From Isoetes taiwanensis (Eukaryota > Streptophyta > Lycopodiopsida > Isoetales > Isoetaceae), in assembly GCA_021234155.1 (NCBI GenBank), contig JAJEKV010000404.1, positions 124,001-188,000 on the forward strand: a stretch of 64,000 nucleotides of DNA, read 5' to 3'. The position numbers and the translations under genes were made by a program. The notes under the pieces are model-generated. The model saw only the letters and a list, made by a program, of their open reading frames with translations, was not told the origin of the DNA and made no database searches. This document shows, one piece after another, positions 11,206-24,300 of the stretch (within the stretch, counting starts at the first letter, position 1; the number at the start of each line of letters is the position of its first letter).

Positions 11206-11733
11206 TGATGGCGGGTTTTCCCACACCCCCATCATTCGACCTCAAGCAGAAATCAGGATCATTCTAGTGGCTGCTACAATGCAAAACAAAATGGATTGGA
11301 CAGAAGCAAGAAATTAAGAACAAATCTGGGCCCAAAATAATCTTCAATCTATAAGAATAAGAGAAGGAAATACAAATGCAAATTGCCCTCCATGCCTCAC
11401 GAAATATGGGGGCCTGCGAATCCATGATCAAGAGAGGTCTACGAACCCTCTCAAGAATCTTAGATCGGGGAGAGGAGGGAACTTCGTGTTCCTCAAAATT
11501 TTAAATACTTTGCACCTCATAATCTTCACCTTCCATTCCAACCTCTTCATCTCAACCTTTGATTTATACCCCTTCATCTTAGCCTTCTATTTTCACCTCT
11601 TTATCTTAGCCATTTAAAATAATTGTAATAAACATCCCAAAGGCCCTTATAAATCTAGGCCCTTAGGTTACAAAATACTCCTTCACGCCCCCTCCTTTCT
11701 TATGTTGACCGGGTGCCAAAATCCCGGTCAAAA
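11206..11733 (-). repeat. LTR (5' LTR in element orientation)
   Basis: Partner of 7801-8320. Differences are mostly small indels and single bases, several at CAG/CTG sites. It is followed directly by CTGAT, the right-hand target duplication. Confidence 0.8.
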
Positions 11734-14199
11734 CTGATGACACCTTGCTAATGTGAATTTCTTCTTGGATATTCTCAATGGATTCTCTGATGCTTCTGGT
11801 GCCTATCTAAACTTGCAGAAAAGTGTTATAATAGATGACACCACTCATAATATTATTGCTGGTATTGAGGTGTTGAAATCAAATGTTGCCTCTAAGCTTT
11901 TGGGAATGCCTCTTTCTCTTAATCCCAAACTCAAAGGTCTCTGGTCTGCTTTAATTGACAAAATTAGAAAAAAGTTAAATCACTACAAAGTTTGCCTTAG
12001 CTTTATAAGCAGAAGTATCATTGCAAATTCTGTCCTTGCCATTTCCTTTGTTTCTTATTCTTCTGCAAGCCCCTAAGGTTGTTTATAATGAGATTGAGAG
12101 AATTATTAGAAACTTTATTTGGGGTAACAATCATCCGGTCAACTGGAATACTGTCACTAAAAATAAAAGAATGGTAAGCATTGCTTGTAAGAATCTTTAT
12201 GCCCAAGCCTGTGTTCTTGGTGGCAAATATATTTGGAGAGCCTTTATGTGCCCTGACATGCATTTGTCTTATTTTATTAACTACTGGTCATGTGGCTAAT
12301 CATCCCTCTATTGATCATTCATTGCCAAACTCGGTTTTCAACATCATTCATCCAGGAAGTAACACCTCTGTTATCATGAGAAACTTAATCGAGGCTTGGA
12401 ATCTAATTCATCATATCTCTGAGTTCTCTTCTGTGACTGATTTGCATCAAAATATGTCTATTTTCTAGAATCCCCTTCTTAAAGATCATCATCATCATTG
12501 GCTAGCTATTAGACATCCTAAAATTTCCAAAAGTTGGTCCTCTAAAAGTATCTTTGTTATTGGGGACTTTTGGACTAATGGCAGATGGATGTCTTGACTG
12601 CTATAAGAAGATTGGTTGCTGATACTTCTATTGATAAGGATATCTTTCTTAGAATTCATAAGCTAGTTTTTAAAGTTGGCTGTCCAGCTGCTTCAGATTA
12701 GAAATTGAATAATAAAAGCTGTTATGTGGTGAAGACGATCTACAACTTCTTAACAAATTAGACCTAAAGGTGCGGCCAAATGGAGTCTCTCTTATGCTAA
12801 TATGCAAAGGTTATTGTCAAATATCTGAAATTCTTACTGCCAGCCCAAAGTAAGTTACTCAAGCCTATGTTCCCTTAGTAAGAGGAACCTTACCATCTAA
12901 CTAACCTTGCCCTTTTCCTTTGTGGGGATGGAAAACATGGAACATATTTTTTCTGTCCAAAGCTTATTCATTTCTGACAATGGTTTAATTCTAAATTCAA
13001 TTACTCATGATCTCTATTTTGGGGTGTATACAAAATAATGACTCTTTTAAAAATACAATTATGTTCTTGGCCTTGTGAATATCTGGAAAAGTAGAAATAG
13101 AGTGCTTTATTGTAACAAAAACATTTTTATTACTTGGATTAAGCTTCATTTTCAATTTGGCCACAGCTCACAAACGAGAATTTGGTGAAATATAATAAAA
13201 ATTGGGACCAGTATGGTATTTTTGAAGATCCCTTTCAAATATTCAAATCAAACTTATACTGTGCTGATTTTAATGCTGATTTATTTGCGGATAGATTATT
13301 TAGAGTCTTGTAGAAACAATGGGAATTTAAGCACACAATTTACCAATAATGAGACTACCATTTTTCAAGACTATGAGATGCCTCTAGGTAAAAGGTTGGA
13401 AAAAGTGGACAGGGAAATTGCAGTCAAACTGAATGGTGAAATCCAATGGCAGAACGAAATTCTATGGGCAAATACTTTTTTGAGAAGGTTTATCAAGTGT
13501 ATAGATTTTTCTACTTTTTGGTCAGATGGCATATTCGCCTTACTGATAGGCAGTTTGAAAGAATAAGGGACCTTTACTATGTTAATAAGGAGTTTGCAGA
13601 AGCCTATGGTACCTTGCTGATCCTTTTTGTAAGGAATGATCTGATATACTTGATTGAGAAGTGTGGATGGACCAATGAGAACTTTTATCCTCAGCTTAAA
13701 TTTTCCACTTTGCATTTCCTGGATAGTGCTGCGGCCTCACACTCCTCTTCATCACAATTATCTCATCTTGCTTCTCGATCTCTTCATTCTCTTCTTTCCT
13801 TGTTAATATCCCTTCACAATCCTTATCTCTTGCTTTTTTCATATTGTTCTATGGTTTTCGTGCTTTCTCAGGTCTGCTTAACAGGCTATCTAGTTTAATT
13901 TTAAGGCTCAGAAAAACTTCTTCCTCTCGGATTTATATGGTGGTTATACGCTGTTACTTGTAGTTTCGTCAACGATATCTTCTCGATGACAATTTTTTAG
14001 TACTCAACTATTTATCTTTCTAAGATTTTGGATGATATGGAAAATATCTTAGTTTCCATATTTTCTATCATGGAATTACTATTTTTTATCTCTTCTCTCA
14101 TATTCTCTATCTCGAGAATGAGTGACTATATATTTCTCTTGTTGTATTTTTATAATGGATGAATAGAAAAAACTCTCTTGCCCTAAAAAGAAAAAAAAA
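11734..14199 (+). mobile_element. LINE A, 3' piece: RT C-terminal half, zinc-binding domain, poly(A)
   Basis: Resumes at the YADD box (ADD coded around 11735-11745, then DTLLM). RT palm/thumb sequence follows: GFSDASGAYLNLQKS at about 11770-11830, the GMPLSLNPK block near 11905, and then KVVYNEIERIIRNFIWGNN near 12076. The zf-RVT-like pattern, GMENMEHIF with a nearby cysteine, lies near 12926-12960. Frames are broken several times. The 3' end is the A-rich tract at 14184-14199. A clear target duplication was not found. Sequence between about 13210 and 13900 has open stretches without a recognised domain and may be a diverged ORF2 end or 3' UTR. Confidence 0.75.
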
Positions 14200-15082
14200 A
14201 TGGGTCACCATGTGCCATCTCCTGTTGCTTCAGTTGTCTTGTCATCATTTCATGTACCTACTCAATCGATTCATGCACCTACTTCATCTGTCCAAGTGGG
14301 TTTCCACGTGACATCTCTTATTGCATTTGCTAATAGTCTATCACTTTCATTAGTCCATAGCTCTGCGTCTAGTGAATCCTTCTTATCCCCAGTCTCATGG
14401 CCCAATTAGCGAGAAGCAACACATGCATTTATATGACATCCCACGCAAACAAGAACTATTGAAGGTAAAGTGGTATCCCCCATGATTGAAAGAAGCTACA
14501 CATTGTTAAAGAAACTAATGCTTCTTATTCTTTTTCATCAGCTTTAGTTCACTTTGCAGCGCTCAGGTTTCTACTATTATTGCTGCGGTGAATGTTCTTG
14601 CGACGACTCAACTAGTTTTAGGAGCGTCATCTTACGTGCCTATGCTTTTTTGCAATGAGTTGTAATTATACATTTCCTTCTTGTTGGAAGGAAGTAAGGT
14701 TTTCTGTGACTTGGATTATAATCATGTCTATGCAGTGATGATCATATCCTCTATATGAGAGACCATAGACGGGATGGACTTGGGAATTAAAAAGGGTATA
14801 AGGCTTTTAGATAGGAGCACATTACTCAATTGCACTTACTAATATCAGACCAGGAATCTACTACCCTAGAATACTAAATTTTCAATGCATGCATGATGAA
14901 TCAAGCACAATACATTAAATGCATCAAATCTACACAAGAGAATCATAGTACATTGACTTTAGGCTCTTTATGTTAGACTAGCTCAAGGCTCAAGTTTTAG
15001 ATTTAGAACAAGAACCATTCATAGTTAAGCTATGAAAATTTACCATGGCACAAAGGGATGTGCAAGAAATCAAGGACATGAG
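14200..15082. other. No gene supported
   Basis: AT-rich sequence between the two LINEs. An open stretch at 14200-14409 is serine- and valine-rich and lacks a recognisable domain. Nothing else seen. Confidence 0.4.
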
Positions 15083-15098
15083 AATCTTCTGAAAATGC
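15083..15098. repeat. LINE B target duplication, left copy
   Basis: AATCTTCTGAAAATGC, matched by AATCTTTTGAAAATGC at 39343-39358 after the poly(A) tail. The single mismatch falls in a CTG. A 16-bp duplication is typical of target-primed LINE insertion and fixes both ends of the element. Confidence 0.8.
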
Positions 15099-17789
15099 CA
15101 CACCTCCTGCTTCTATTTCCAATACTTCTACACTGCTTCCGTCTGTTCCTTCAGCGCCCCTGTCTTGCATAAGTACAACAAATGTGGCTTCTAATGCTCC
15201 TTCCCCTCCTATTAGAGACCCATGACACTCTTTTTGATGATGTTGCTACAACTAAATTGCAAATGATTGGATGGAGCAGAGAGGAGGCTCCCCTCCGCCA
15301 AGAATTACAGTGCACAATGGGAGGGTGGAACATTGGCGGGGCTCCCCTTACCACTTTCTAGGACTTATTGGGCAGATCTTCTAGGAGAATATTATGGGGC
15401 TGATGTGGTAGACACGCAGGTAGTGAGTATGGAAGTGGAACATCCAAATCAATATTATGAATATTGTGTCATGGAATCTTCAGGGCATTGCTTCTTCCCC
15501 AAGTAAAAGAAGCAGATTCTCTCTTTATTTATCCAACCTTTCTATGGATTTTTATTGCCTTCAAGAACACAAATGTAAGAGAGGTGATGTATACAAGTTG
15601 GCCCCCATTTTGGGCCGTAAATACAGTGTTCTTATTGCGGCAATTGACTCATCTAAAGCTAGGGCCCTCCTTTGCTTGGAGGGGTCTTCTCTTGATGTTA
15701 CATTTACTCAAATTGATAAGTTTAGTCATTGGATTCTTGTTAAATGGCAGGACAAGGGTCAGGAATGGGGTATTGTAAATGTTTATGCTCATAATCGACT
15801 GGGTCAAAGGGGTTCTCTATGGGCTTCTTTGAGGAGTAAGGTGTTTAGACTTGGAAGTAATGTTGCTTGGTTTATGGTTGGTGATTTTATTATGGTGGAA
15901 GCGGGGAAGCTAATAGGCGTGGTAGGGGTCACAAGTAATTCAAGGATTTGAGGAATAGTGGCAGCGTTTCTTGTTGGATTGTGAATGAAAATTGATGGGG
16001 ACTAGTCATACACATGGTGTAATGGTTGGACAATTTATGGTAGAGCCTATGCTGCCATGATAGATGCTATTATAATGTTATTCTGCTAGCTTGGTACTTC
16101 CTTTTCATAGAACTAATTTTTGGATAGCTCTGTTTGGATCACAACCTTGCTTTGTCAAATACTAGTAAGACCTACTAAAACATTTTTCAAGCTCAATACC
16201 AGTTACTTGAAGAATGAAGAGTTTAAAATGAGTTGTAAAGATGTGTGGTCACAGGCATTCTCTCCATCCAGGGGGATGTCAGGGGTAGTAGCTACTATGG
16301 CGGCAATCAAATCTTCTGCTAAGGAATGGGGTCATTGCAAAGTGCCCGAGGTTAGAGGTCATATCAGGAGTTACAAATATGCGAGCTCAAACTCCTTCTA
16401 CTCGCATTAAAGGGAAAGCAGATCTTTGGATGAAATTAAAAGATTGAGATTCATCGGTGTTGGAGCTAAGTTGAAATTTGGTTTACAATGGTTCAAATCT
16501 GGTGATAGGTGTTGACAATTATTTTTTAGGGCGACTAAAAGGAGGAGGATGGCGACTCCTATGAATTCTCTCATTCTCTCAGATGGCTCGGAGGTCTCTG
16601 ACCCAGTGCAGCTAAAGCAACACCTTTATAATCATTTTGCAGCATTCATTGCTCGAAAACACTCATCTTTTCAGGAGGACATGCAATCTGTTGTGTTAAC
16701 TAAAGTGCGTTTTATTGTTTCAACAGAGCAACATTCTCTTTTGAAGATAAAGGGATGATCTAGATGTAGCAGCCCATCTATTAGAGAAAGGAAAACGTCT
16801 ATGTCTTGATTTTTTTCCAGTAGAAGTTTTCAAGAATATCGGGAGTGGATTGGAGATGATATATATATAATACATTTTGTGAATTTAGAAGATATAAAAG
16901 TTGGGGCAAAATTCTTATCTGGTACCATTTCCCTTATCCCCAATGTGAAGAACCAAGACCATTTCAGTTGGTGTCCTATAACATTGCTCTCTATGGTGTA
17001 TAAGATTTTTGCGAAAGCTTTGGCAGAAAAGCTTTGTGTTGTTCTTGTTGAGTCGATATCCTCAACCCAAATAGGATTCTTGCATGGAAGGTGTATTCTT
17101 GATAATGTTACCGAAGCATATGAAGGCATGTATTGGGCAAGGCTAAATGTCCATCACATTGTATATTTGAAACTTGACTTTGGCAAAGTATGGCAATGAT
17201 GGATTTGGGTTTTAGAAGTGTTTATTGGCCTTAGGGTTTTGTATCCCATTCATAAGAGATGTGATAAAGCTGTATACTTCTGCAATATCTAGAGTACTCT
17301 TCCAGAGAGAGCCCTCTGCTGTCCTTCCTGTTGGTAAAGGAGTTCGTCAAGGTTGCCCCTTGGCTCCATTGTTGTTTACAATAGTGGCAGAGGTGCTTTC
17401 ACAATTATTCTCTAGTGCTACTGAGGATGATGTGATTAGGGATCTACCTATGGAGAATGACCTCAAGAAATTGTTAATTAGTATGCAAATGATACCTTTG
17501 TAGAAGACGACGATAATCTCCAAAATGCAAAGCTTCTGCTTGACACATTTTCTTTAGCATCTGGAGTTTTGATCGGTTGGCAAAAGTGTTCTCCGTTATG
17601 GACTCAAGATGATGAAGTTCCACTATGTGTTCTTGCCTACCCCTGGAAGATATTGCCTCATGGGAAGGCAACCAAGCCTCTTGGTATCCCTGAAGGGTAT
17701 TCATGTCTCAATTTACGATGCTTGGGATGTCATAATGGAGGGTTGCGGATGCACCTTTTTGGTGGGATATTGCTAAACTACATATGCAC
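15099..17789 (+). mobile_element. LINE B, 5' piece: endonuclease and reverse transcriptase
   Basis: An L1-type plant LINE, starting inside or just after ORF1. The apurinic-type endonuclease opens at 15457: MNIVSWNLQGI (residues 1-11), DFYCLQEHK (about residues 31-39), WGIVNVYAHN near residue 105 and WFMVGDFIMVE near residue 138. It is closed by a stop at 15949. RT follows with frame breaks: NQDHFSWCPITLLSMVYKIF at about 16950-17015, then GFLHGRCILDN, then LKLDFGK at 17168-17188, and GVRQGCPLAPLLF at about 17340-17378. The active-site box at about 17480-17494 reads YANDTF, where YADD is expected, so a catalytic Asp is Asn. RT ends at the gypsy insertion; the element resumes at 38335. Confidence 0.85.
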
Positions 17790-17794
17790 GGAAG
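17790..17794. repeat. Gypsy array target duplication, left copy (GGAAG)
   Basis: GGAAG directly precedes the first LTR. The identical GGAAG at 38330-38334 follows the last LTR fragment, and LINE B resumes after it. This single 5-bp duplication brackets the whole tandem array. Confidence 0.85.
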
Positions 17795-20309
17795 TCTTTG
17801 CCATGCCATGGCAGCATGGAAGAGCCAAGCACATGTTTGCACTAATCCTCTCAGCTTGATTTGGTTTGCAAGATAATAGGGAAATGCATCAAAGCTTGAA
17901 GAGCAAAGGAAGGACAATTGACTCAAGTCACTCAAGAGATACAAAAGGTCAAACAAGCAAAGGAAGTGAAGAGAAGAGGAGAAAGAAGACCCCTTGAAGA
18001 ATATTCCATGGTATGTAGCTCTTTGTGATCTTGGCATCTTTGGCATTTTGATCCCCTTCCCCATTTGCTCCACCATCCTAAGATACCCTTGCACTTTGAC
18101 TCCTTGCTCATATACCTTCCAAAGTCAACCTTGACCTTGAAAGTTCTTTCTAGTCAAAATACACCTTCATGAAACACCACTTGCTTCATCATCCACTAGT
18201 TCAAAAGTGACTTGACTTGGTCATAATCTTGCTCACAAAGTCAACATCCATGCAACTTGAGCAAAGTTAAAAGAAGATTGCAAAATTTCTAAGGGAAGTG
18301 CTCAAATTTCAAATGTGCCCTAAGAGGCACCTTAAAGTTGCTCCATAAAATTTTTGGCTCCTAAATGAGCACTTGATGTGCCAAGTCACTTCACACCTCA
18401 TATCACACCTCACTTCACACGCCAAGTCATCATACCCATCATCATTCTAGCCATTTCATGTCAAACTCTCACATTCAAATCAAAATTCATATCAAAGTAT
18501 TAAAACTAGCTTCATTGTTGCCACATCACCATTGACACCTCATCACTCACACACGTCATCTCCATGTCATTCAAAAATTTTGACTAGAAAGAATTTTCAA
18601 ATTCAAGATGGCTGACATGTCACCATTAATATTGGCCACATCATACCACCTAGCCTTGTCATCATTTCCAAATGCCACTACATCCACTCCTTAGCTCATT
18701 TTTTTGCCAAAATCAATCCAAAGAACTCCATTATGAGAAGAGATTCGGAATCTTTTAGGGTGCAAGAAAAGATTCCCTCGGAAAAAAAGAATTTTTGAAA
18801 AAAGGCTTTGTTTTTGGGCATTATATGTGCTTCCTAGGAATCGGAGTGCCTTAGTGCCTAGGGGTGCAAAAATTTTCCTATCTACCCCCAAGCCTAATTT
18901 CTCTTTCCGACCAATCTCCCCATGCCACGTGGAACATCCGGGAGGCGTGTGGGGCGGTGGAGGTACAGGATCCCGTGGATATTGCATAATAATCAGAAAT
19001 ATTGAATTTTCTTCTTGTTTATATACCTTGGCCAAATTGATTGAGCACGTGGGATATTTAAATACGAACCCATATGAACCCTAAATCCAGGAAAATGCCA
19101 AGATCCAGTTAATTTGGCCTAACAAACTAGCAAATCATGACCTAAACGGCGAATCACCATGTTTAATGCCAAGAACACTTATTGCGGGCTAAAAGGCGAG
19201 GAGGATTGAAGGAAAATGATCAAGATCTCAACGAGCGAGCATTTACAAAGGGGCTTTTACGCACGAGAAAAAATTCGAGGGCTTTGAGGCAAAGAAGTGT
19301 GTTTTCGGCTTTGAAGAAGGACAAGCTTGATGACCTTGAGCTTGATTCTGACCTCCAATGTTTACCTATGATCCAGTTATTGACTCAATTCTGGATTTGC
19401 TGAATATGTACCTATTTGATCGTGCCCCAAGACCACGAGCTTGGGATATTACATTGTATCTCTTGAGTGTTTGATTAAATTGAAAATCCGACCTTTGTAG
19501 CAATCTGTTTGTGTTGCATCGAAACTCATTCCCAAAAGTAGGCAATTATCGGAGGCTAGGCGTCTTGTATGCATCCAAACCGTCGGATAGGTGTGGTGCG
19601 CCTATGTAGCAACTCTTTGGGAAGTGCAAAAAAGCCAAATTCTGTCAAGGCAAAATTACAATACCAATTTGAGCCAACATCTTTAGATCTTTGGTATTTG
19701 CTGCTTGGGCATTGAGCATAAGAGAGTGATTGTTTGAGCATCAATCTTGTCAAACTAAATATGATAAACAAGGCAATACTGAACAGCGTGCAATCCTTCA
19801 TTAGAAAATATCTTCTTTCAAGATTGTTCATCTTTTTATAGTCTTAGGCAAAATCGTCAAAAGAAAAAATTAGGTTCCTTTTGTCAAAGAAGACTTGGCC
19901 CTTATTGTGCGAGACAAATCGAGGCGAATAAGCGTTGGTAACTCCAGAAAATTCCTTGCCAATATCGAGTTCCAAATTTTTGCTCTCTGCCAGGGATATT
20001 GACCAAAAATTGACTAGGTCAGTGATCTAATTTTGGCCTACCTAACCTACTCAGACCTCATTTGAGATTTTTCTGACTGTTAGTGTCAAGTGTTGAGCAT
20101 CTTGAGGAGAGAGATCCATATCCATAGCTTGATAGATCATTTTCTGCAAGTTATTTTGTGAAGCAGACTTTTTTGCCTTCAGGGAAACATACTCCTAGTG
20201 AACTTTTGTGCACCATTTTTGGAATTTTTGCACTCAGAGTGGTTGCCTCAAGCAACCTAGAGGTTCTAAACCACTGAGGTTGAAGGTTTTGCCAGGAACA
20301 CCTTCAACA
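17795..20309 (+). repeat. LTR1 of the gypsy array
   Basis: About 2,515 bp. Its first bases read TCTTTGCCATGCC where LTR2 and LTR3 have TGCTGCCATGCC, a change at a CTG site. It ends CACCTTCAACA. It lacks a 13-bp piece (TTCACTAGCATAC) present in LTR2 and LTR3 near their base 100. It contains no convincing ORF. Confidence 0.9.
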
Positions 20310-20312
20310 TTT

Positions 20313-20331
20313 TGGAGGTTCTACCGAGATC
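20313..20331 (+). promoter_or_regulatory. Primer binding site of unit A
   Basis: TGGAGGTTCTACCGAGATC starts 3 bp after the LTR. It is complementary to a tRNA-Gln 3' end (..GGTAGAACCT-CCA), as recalled from plant tRNA-Gln genes. The same sequence is at 28801-28819 in unit B and, changed at its centre, near 37295 in unit C. Confidence 0.7.
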
Positions 20332-20352
20332 ATTTTCCTGGAATCTGAACTC

Positions 20353-21330
20353 ATGGCACCCAAAAGAACTAATGAGGCATCTGAGCCTACTGAAGCACAG
20401 GATAATCATGAAGCTACTGCAGCACCTACTGTCACTATACAAGCAAATGCAGGTATGCCTTATCAATACTTTGAGCTAAATGTGCCTATTCCAGTCCCTG
20501 TTTTTGATCCGAGCATGAATGCCAATAATTTCCTCAAGACTTTTGAAGAATACTACCAAGAATATGGTCACAAAAAGGGCTGTAAGTTTTCTGAGTTTAA
20601 AAAATGTTTCAAGAACGATGAAGTCAGGGCTTGGTTAGAGTATGTTGTAAGTTTAGGCACCAACTCTTGGGAAGAACTGGTAAAAAAGTTTTTAGCAAGG
20701 TTTGGAAGAGTCTTGGACCCCCAAGATTTAATCTTTGAGTTGCAAACTTTTCGCATCAAACATGGTGAGAGTGTGCACCAGTATGTTGAAAGATTCAATC
20801 TCTATCTGGTCAAATGCCAAATCAATCATGTTCCTAACCATACCCTGCATCTAGTGGCTTCTTTTATCGGGATTAAGCGGAGCCGAGGATACCGAAAGCT
20901 TTTGAAGATCCAAAAACAAGAGGGATTTGATACAATACACAAGGCTTTCACCAAGGCTACTGAAATTGCAGATATGATATCTTACTTACCAGATGATGTG
21001 CACTCACCAAGTGATCCTTTTTTTCCAGAATATGAGCAAGAATATATGGGGGCAGCACCTATACCTATTTATCTTTGTCAAAAAGAGAAGAAAAAGGTTA
21101 AGATTGAAGATGATGAGGCTCCCCGGCGGATGTAAGCGAGAGATCACCAAAGTGTCAAAGCGGTTGAGGTAACCAAACAACTTCAAAAGCTGAAAAGCTC
21201 AAAATTTGAAAAAAAAACTTACCCTCCATGTGTGCATTGCTTTAGAGATACTCATTCTTGACTATTCTTTGGTATAGGCCATGCACTAAGTGTGGAAAAG
21301 AGGTCATTTTGGTAAAGAATGCAGTATTGT
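20353..21330 (+). CDS. gag: Gag of unit A (3' part frameshifted)
   Basis: ATG at 20353 (MAPKRTNEASEPTEA). The first 260 codons are open. Capsid-type retrotransposon gag sequence runs from about residue 45 (ELNVPIPVPVFDPSMNANNF) to residue 205, including WEELVKKFLARFGRVLDPQD and GESVHQYVERFN, which is the retrotrans_gag family pattern. The frame breaks at 21120-21135, exactly where unit B has a run of CTG/CAG codons. The Cys-rich zinc-knuckle tail continues in other frames to about 21330. Gag would assemble the cytoplasmic particle and bind element RNA. Unit A keeps the N-terminus that is broken in unit B. Confidence 0.85.
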
Positions 21331-24300
21331 GTGTGAATTTTGAAAGGTCATAGGGCATTATGAGGATAGGTGCGGTGTTAAAGAGTATTTTGCCGGGACA
21401 AGAAAAGTCTAAAGTTAATGAGCCAAATGCATCTATAAGGTTTGTGCAGGAAATTGAGGAACAAGAGGAGATAATGGCTGTCCACACCGGAGAATGAATA
21501 ATGCCAAAGAAAGAGAATCAACACATGAGGAAGGCGACATCTTGAAACATAGGGATCTTTGAGCAAGCAGTTTGTGCCTCCTCCTCCCTTTCGAGAAATT
21601 TGTCAAGAAGGAGAAAGAGTGTGAGGACTTTGAATATTTGTTGAAAAATTCAAAAAATATTATGTAGATTTCTTTGACCTTGCTCAAGATAGCCCCTTCA
21701 TACAAAAAAAAAAAGGTTCTCAATCTGACTAAGGAAGATGAGTTTGCCCTAACAAACCACATTGAGGAGCACATGCTCACTTTCGGGATGATTATGATCT
21801 GGAGCTTTCACTTGTGTTGCCAAAATGGGAGGAAAAATCTTAACCAAGGTTACGCTAGATGGAGGATCACCCCGAATGTAATGCCACACCATGTTATGAG
21901 GCTATGTGGTCTAGAAATAGACAAGAAGGCTCCAATGATCTTAAAATCTTTCTCTAACACAAAAATCAATCCGGTTGGAATAGTTAACAGCGTGCCTATT
22001 GATGTTGAAGGAATAATGATTGCGACTAACTTTGTTGTGGTTGCTTTTGAAGGAATAGGGACAAATCAGATATATATGACTTACTTTTGGGCAAAAATGG
22101 CTTTCCTGATCGATCGATGCTAGAAAAGGAGAATGCACTATTTCAAATGGCAAGAAAAAGGTAACATTGTACAATAAGTTAGGAGAGTTTGAAAGCATGA
22201 ATTTCATTGAAGAAGAAATCTTTGCTATCACATCCATGTGAAGAATTTGGCTGAATGCGATAGAGCTAGAGTCTAGCATAAAATTCCAAAAAGAATTAGC
22301 TTCAGCTAAAACAAACAATTTTGCTTATTTATGGTTTGATGGTGGTGTTTCCAAAAGGCTTAATGTAGCATCTTACGCTACTATTCTCAAGGATGCTTCC
22401 AACAGGGTTGCTTGCTAAGGTGGGTAGAATTTATCAAATGTCACTTCTAATATGGCGAGTATAAGGCATTAATTGCGAGGTCTTCAAGAAGCAAAAAATC
22501 TAAACATTAGTGATGTAATCATCTTTGGAGACTCTCGGCTTGTCTGTGAGGCAAATATCGAGGAGAATATCAGGCCAAGAGTGAAGACATGATGTAGCTC
22601 GAGAGATCAAGCTATCTTTGGGCGAAGAATTTTGAAACTTGGGAACTTTGCCATGTGCCAAGGGAGCAAAATTGTGAAAGCGGACTTCGTTGTCGCGAGG
22701 AGTGTGCTCTTTGGAACACTTGGCTAAAGGGAGCAATTCAAGAAGATGAGCTTGAAAAGAAAGATGCAACAGACTATACCCCATCACGGTAATCAATGCA
22801 AGTGAAGACAAAGCGGATAAAAGAAATCAAGGTCAACAAGAAAGGTCTAGATAGGGTATTATATGTTGGTGATTTGTTTAAAGAGGACAATGCTTTTGTT
22901 ACTAAATTCTTTGATGATTGGAAGGATATCTTTGCTTGGGATTATGATGAGTTGATTGGTGTTGACAAAAGCATTTGTGAGTTTGAGATCAAGATCAAGG
23001 AACCTGTTATACAAAAGCTAAGAAGGATTAATGCTTCTCTATTAGGTTTAATCAAGGAGGAATTGTGCAAAATGAAAGATGCGGAGGTGTGATTGAGAAA
23101 TTGTGAACCCGAGTGGCTATCTTGCATTGTTCCGTTGAGAAGAAAAAATAAGACTATTAGAATTTGCATAGATTATAGAGATCTAAACAAAGCCACTATC
23201 AAAGATTGCTATCCTTTGCCATTTACGGAAGAAGTCTTGCATCTTTATGCTTGGGGAAAGAAATTTACTCATTCTTAGATGGCTTTTCAGGTTTTAATCA
23301 GATAAGCATCAAGGAAAGTGATCAGCCAAAAACTTCATTTATCACACCTTGGGGAACATTTGCCATGAAAAGAATGCCATTTGGATTGATGAATGCATCG
23401 CAACATTCCAAAGAGCCATGGATACAATTTTTAGAGAAATGCACGCCAATATTTTTCGTGTATTTTTTGGATGACCTTTGTTTGGGAACTTCTCTAGAAA
23501 AACATTTTGATATGCCAACCATGCTGTTTGATTTTTGTGTAGAAAAGGGAGAGTGAGTTTGAATCCCAAAAAATGTGTTTTTATCCTCAAGAGGAGAGTT
23601 GCTTGGGCATGTAGTGTCTCTGGCAGAATTCAAATATCTGAAAGTAAGGTTGAAGCTCTAAGAAAACTAGCACCTCCAAAACCCTCAAGCGGGTTAAAAG
23701 CTTCATGGGGATGACTAGCTTTTTGAGAATGTATGTACCTCATTTTCCCACACTATGAGCAATTTCTAACCTCACAAAGGTTGGAAAATTCTCAAAAAGT
23801 GAAAGTAAACATATCCTAGTAAATTGGGATGAGCAATGCCAAGAATCTTTTGACAAGATCATTGATGCTATTTGTAAATCTATCCTACTTAAACCTCTGA
23901 TCTAGAGACCCTTCAAAGCTTATATCGATTGTGACAAAAAGGCAATTGGTTTTGCACTTTTGCAAAGCATGTAATTGCTTTTTGCAAAGATGTGGTCGGA
24001 ACTTTGAATAAAGGTATTCGGGTTGGAGAAAAGTGCGGCGTGACTTTGATGTTCTTGATAGAAAGACAAGGACATCTTCTTCAAAACAATCAGGTGCAAG
24101 TATTCATGAGACAAAATCCTTTCTCACTCCTTTTTGCAAAAAAGCAACCAAAGGCCAAATTGTGCAGGTGGGCTTGTAAGATCCAAGCTTATGATATTAC
24201 TGTAAAGGTGGTAAAGTTGATCGAGAATCCCAGCTCTTATCTTCCACATGTGTTATTTGAGCATGAAGATCAAGAAGGGTTATGTAATGATGACAATCTA

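Larger units (their letters stand above)
7801..11733 (-). mobile_element. Non-autonomous LTR retrotransposon inserted in LINE A
   Basis: Two direct repeats of about 520-528 bp (7801-8320 and 11206-11733) flank a 2.9-kb interior. Read on the minus strand, the LTR begins TGTTGACC (TTTTGACC in the copy at 11733) and ends CCGCCATCA. A tRNA-Gln-type primer site lies 3 bp inside the LTR at 11206, which sets the orientation as minus. No gag, protease, RT or integrase is seen inside, so the element must have relied on proteins supplied by another element. The interior holds a minisatellite, a MITE and a 100-bp duplication. Target duplication is (C/T)TGAT. Confidence 0.75.

Noticed and set aside
14200-14409. 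Possible ORF after the LINE A tail
   Set aside because: Low-complexity Ser/Val-rich translation without conserved motifs.
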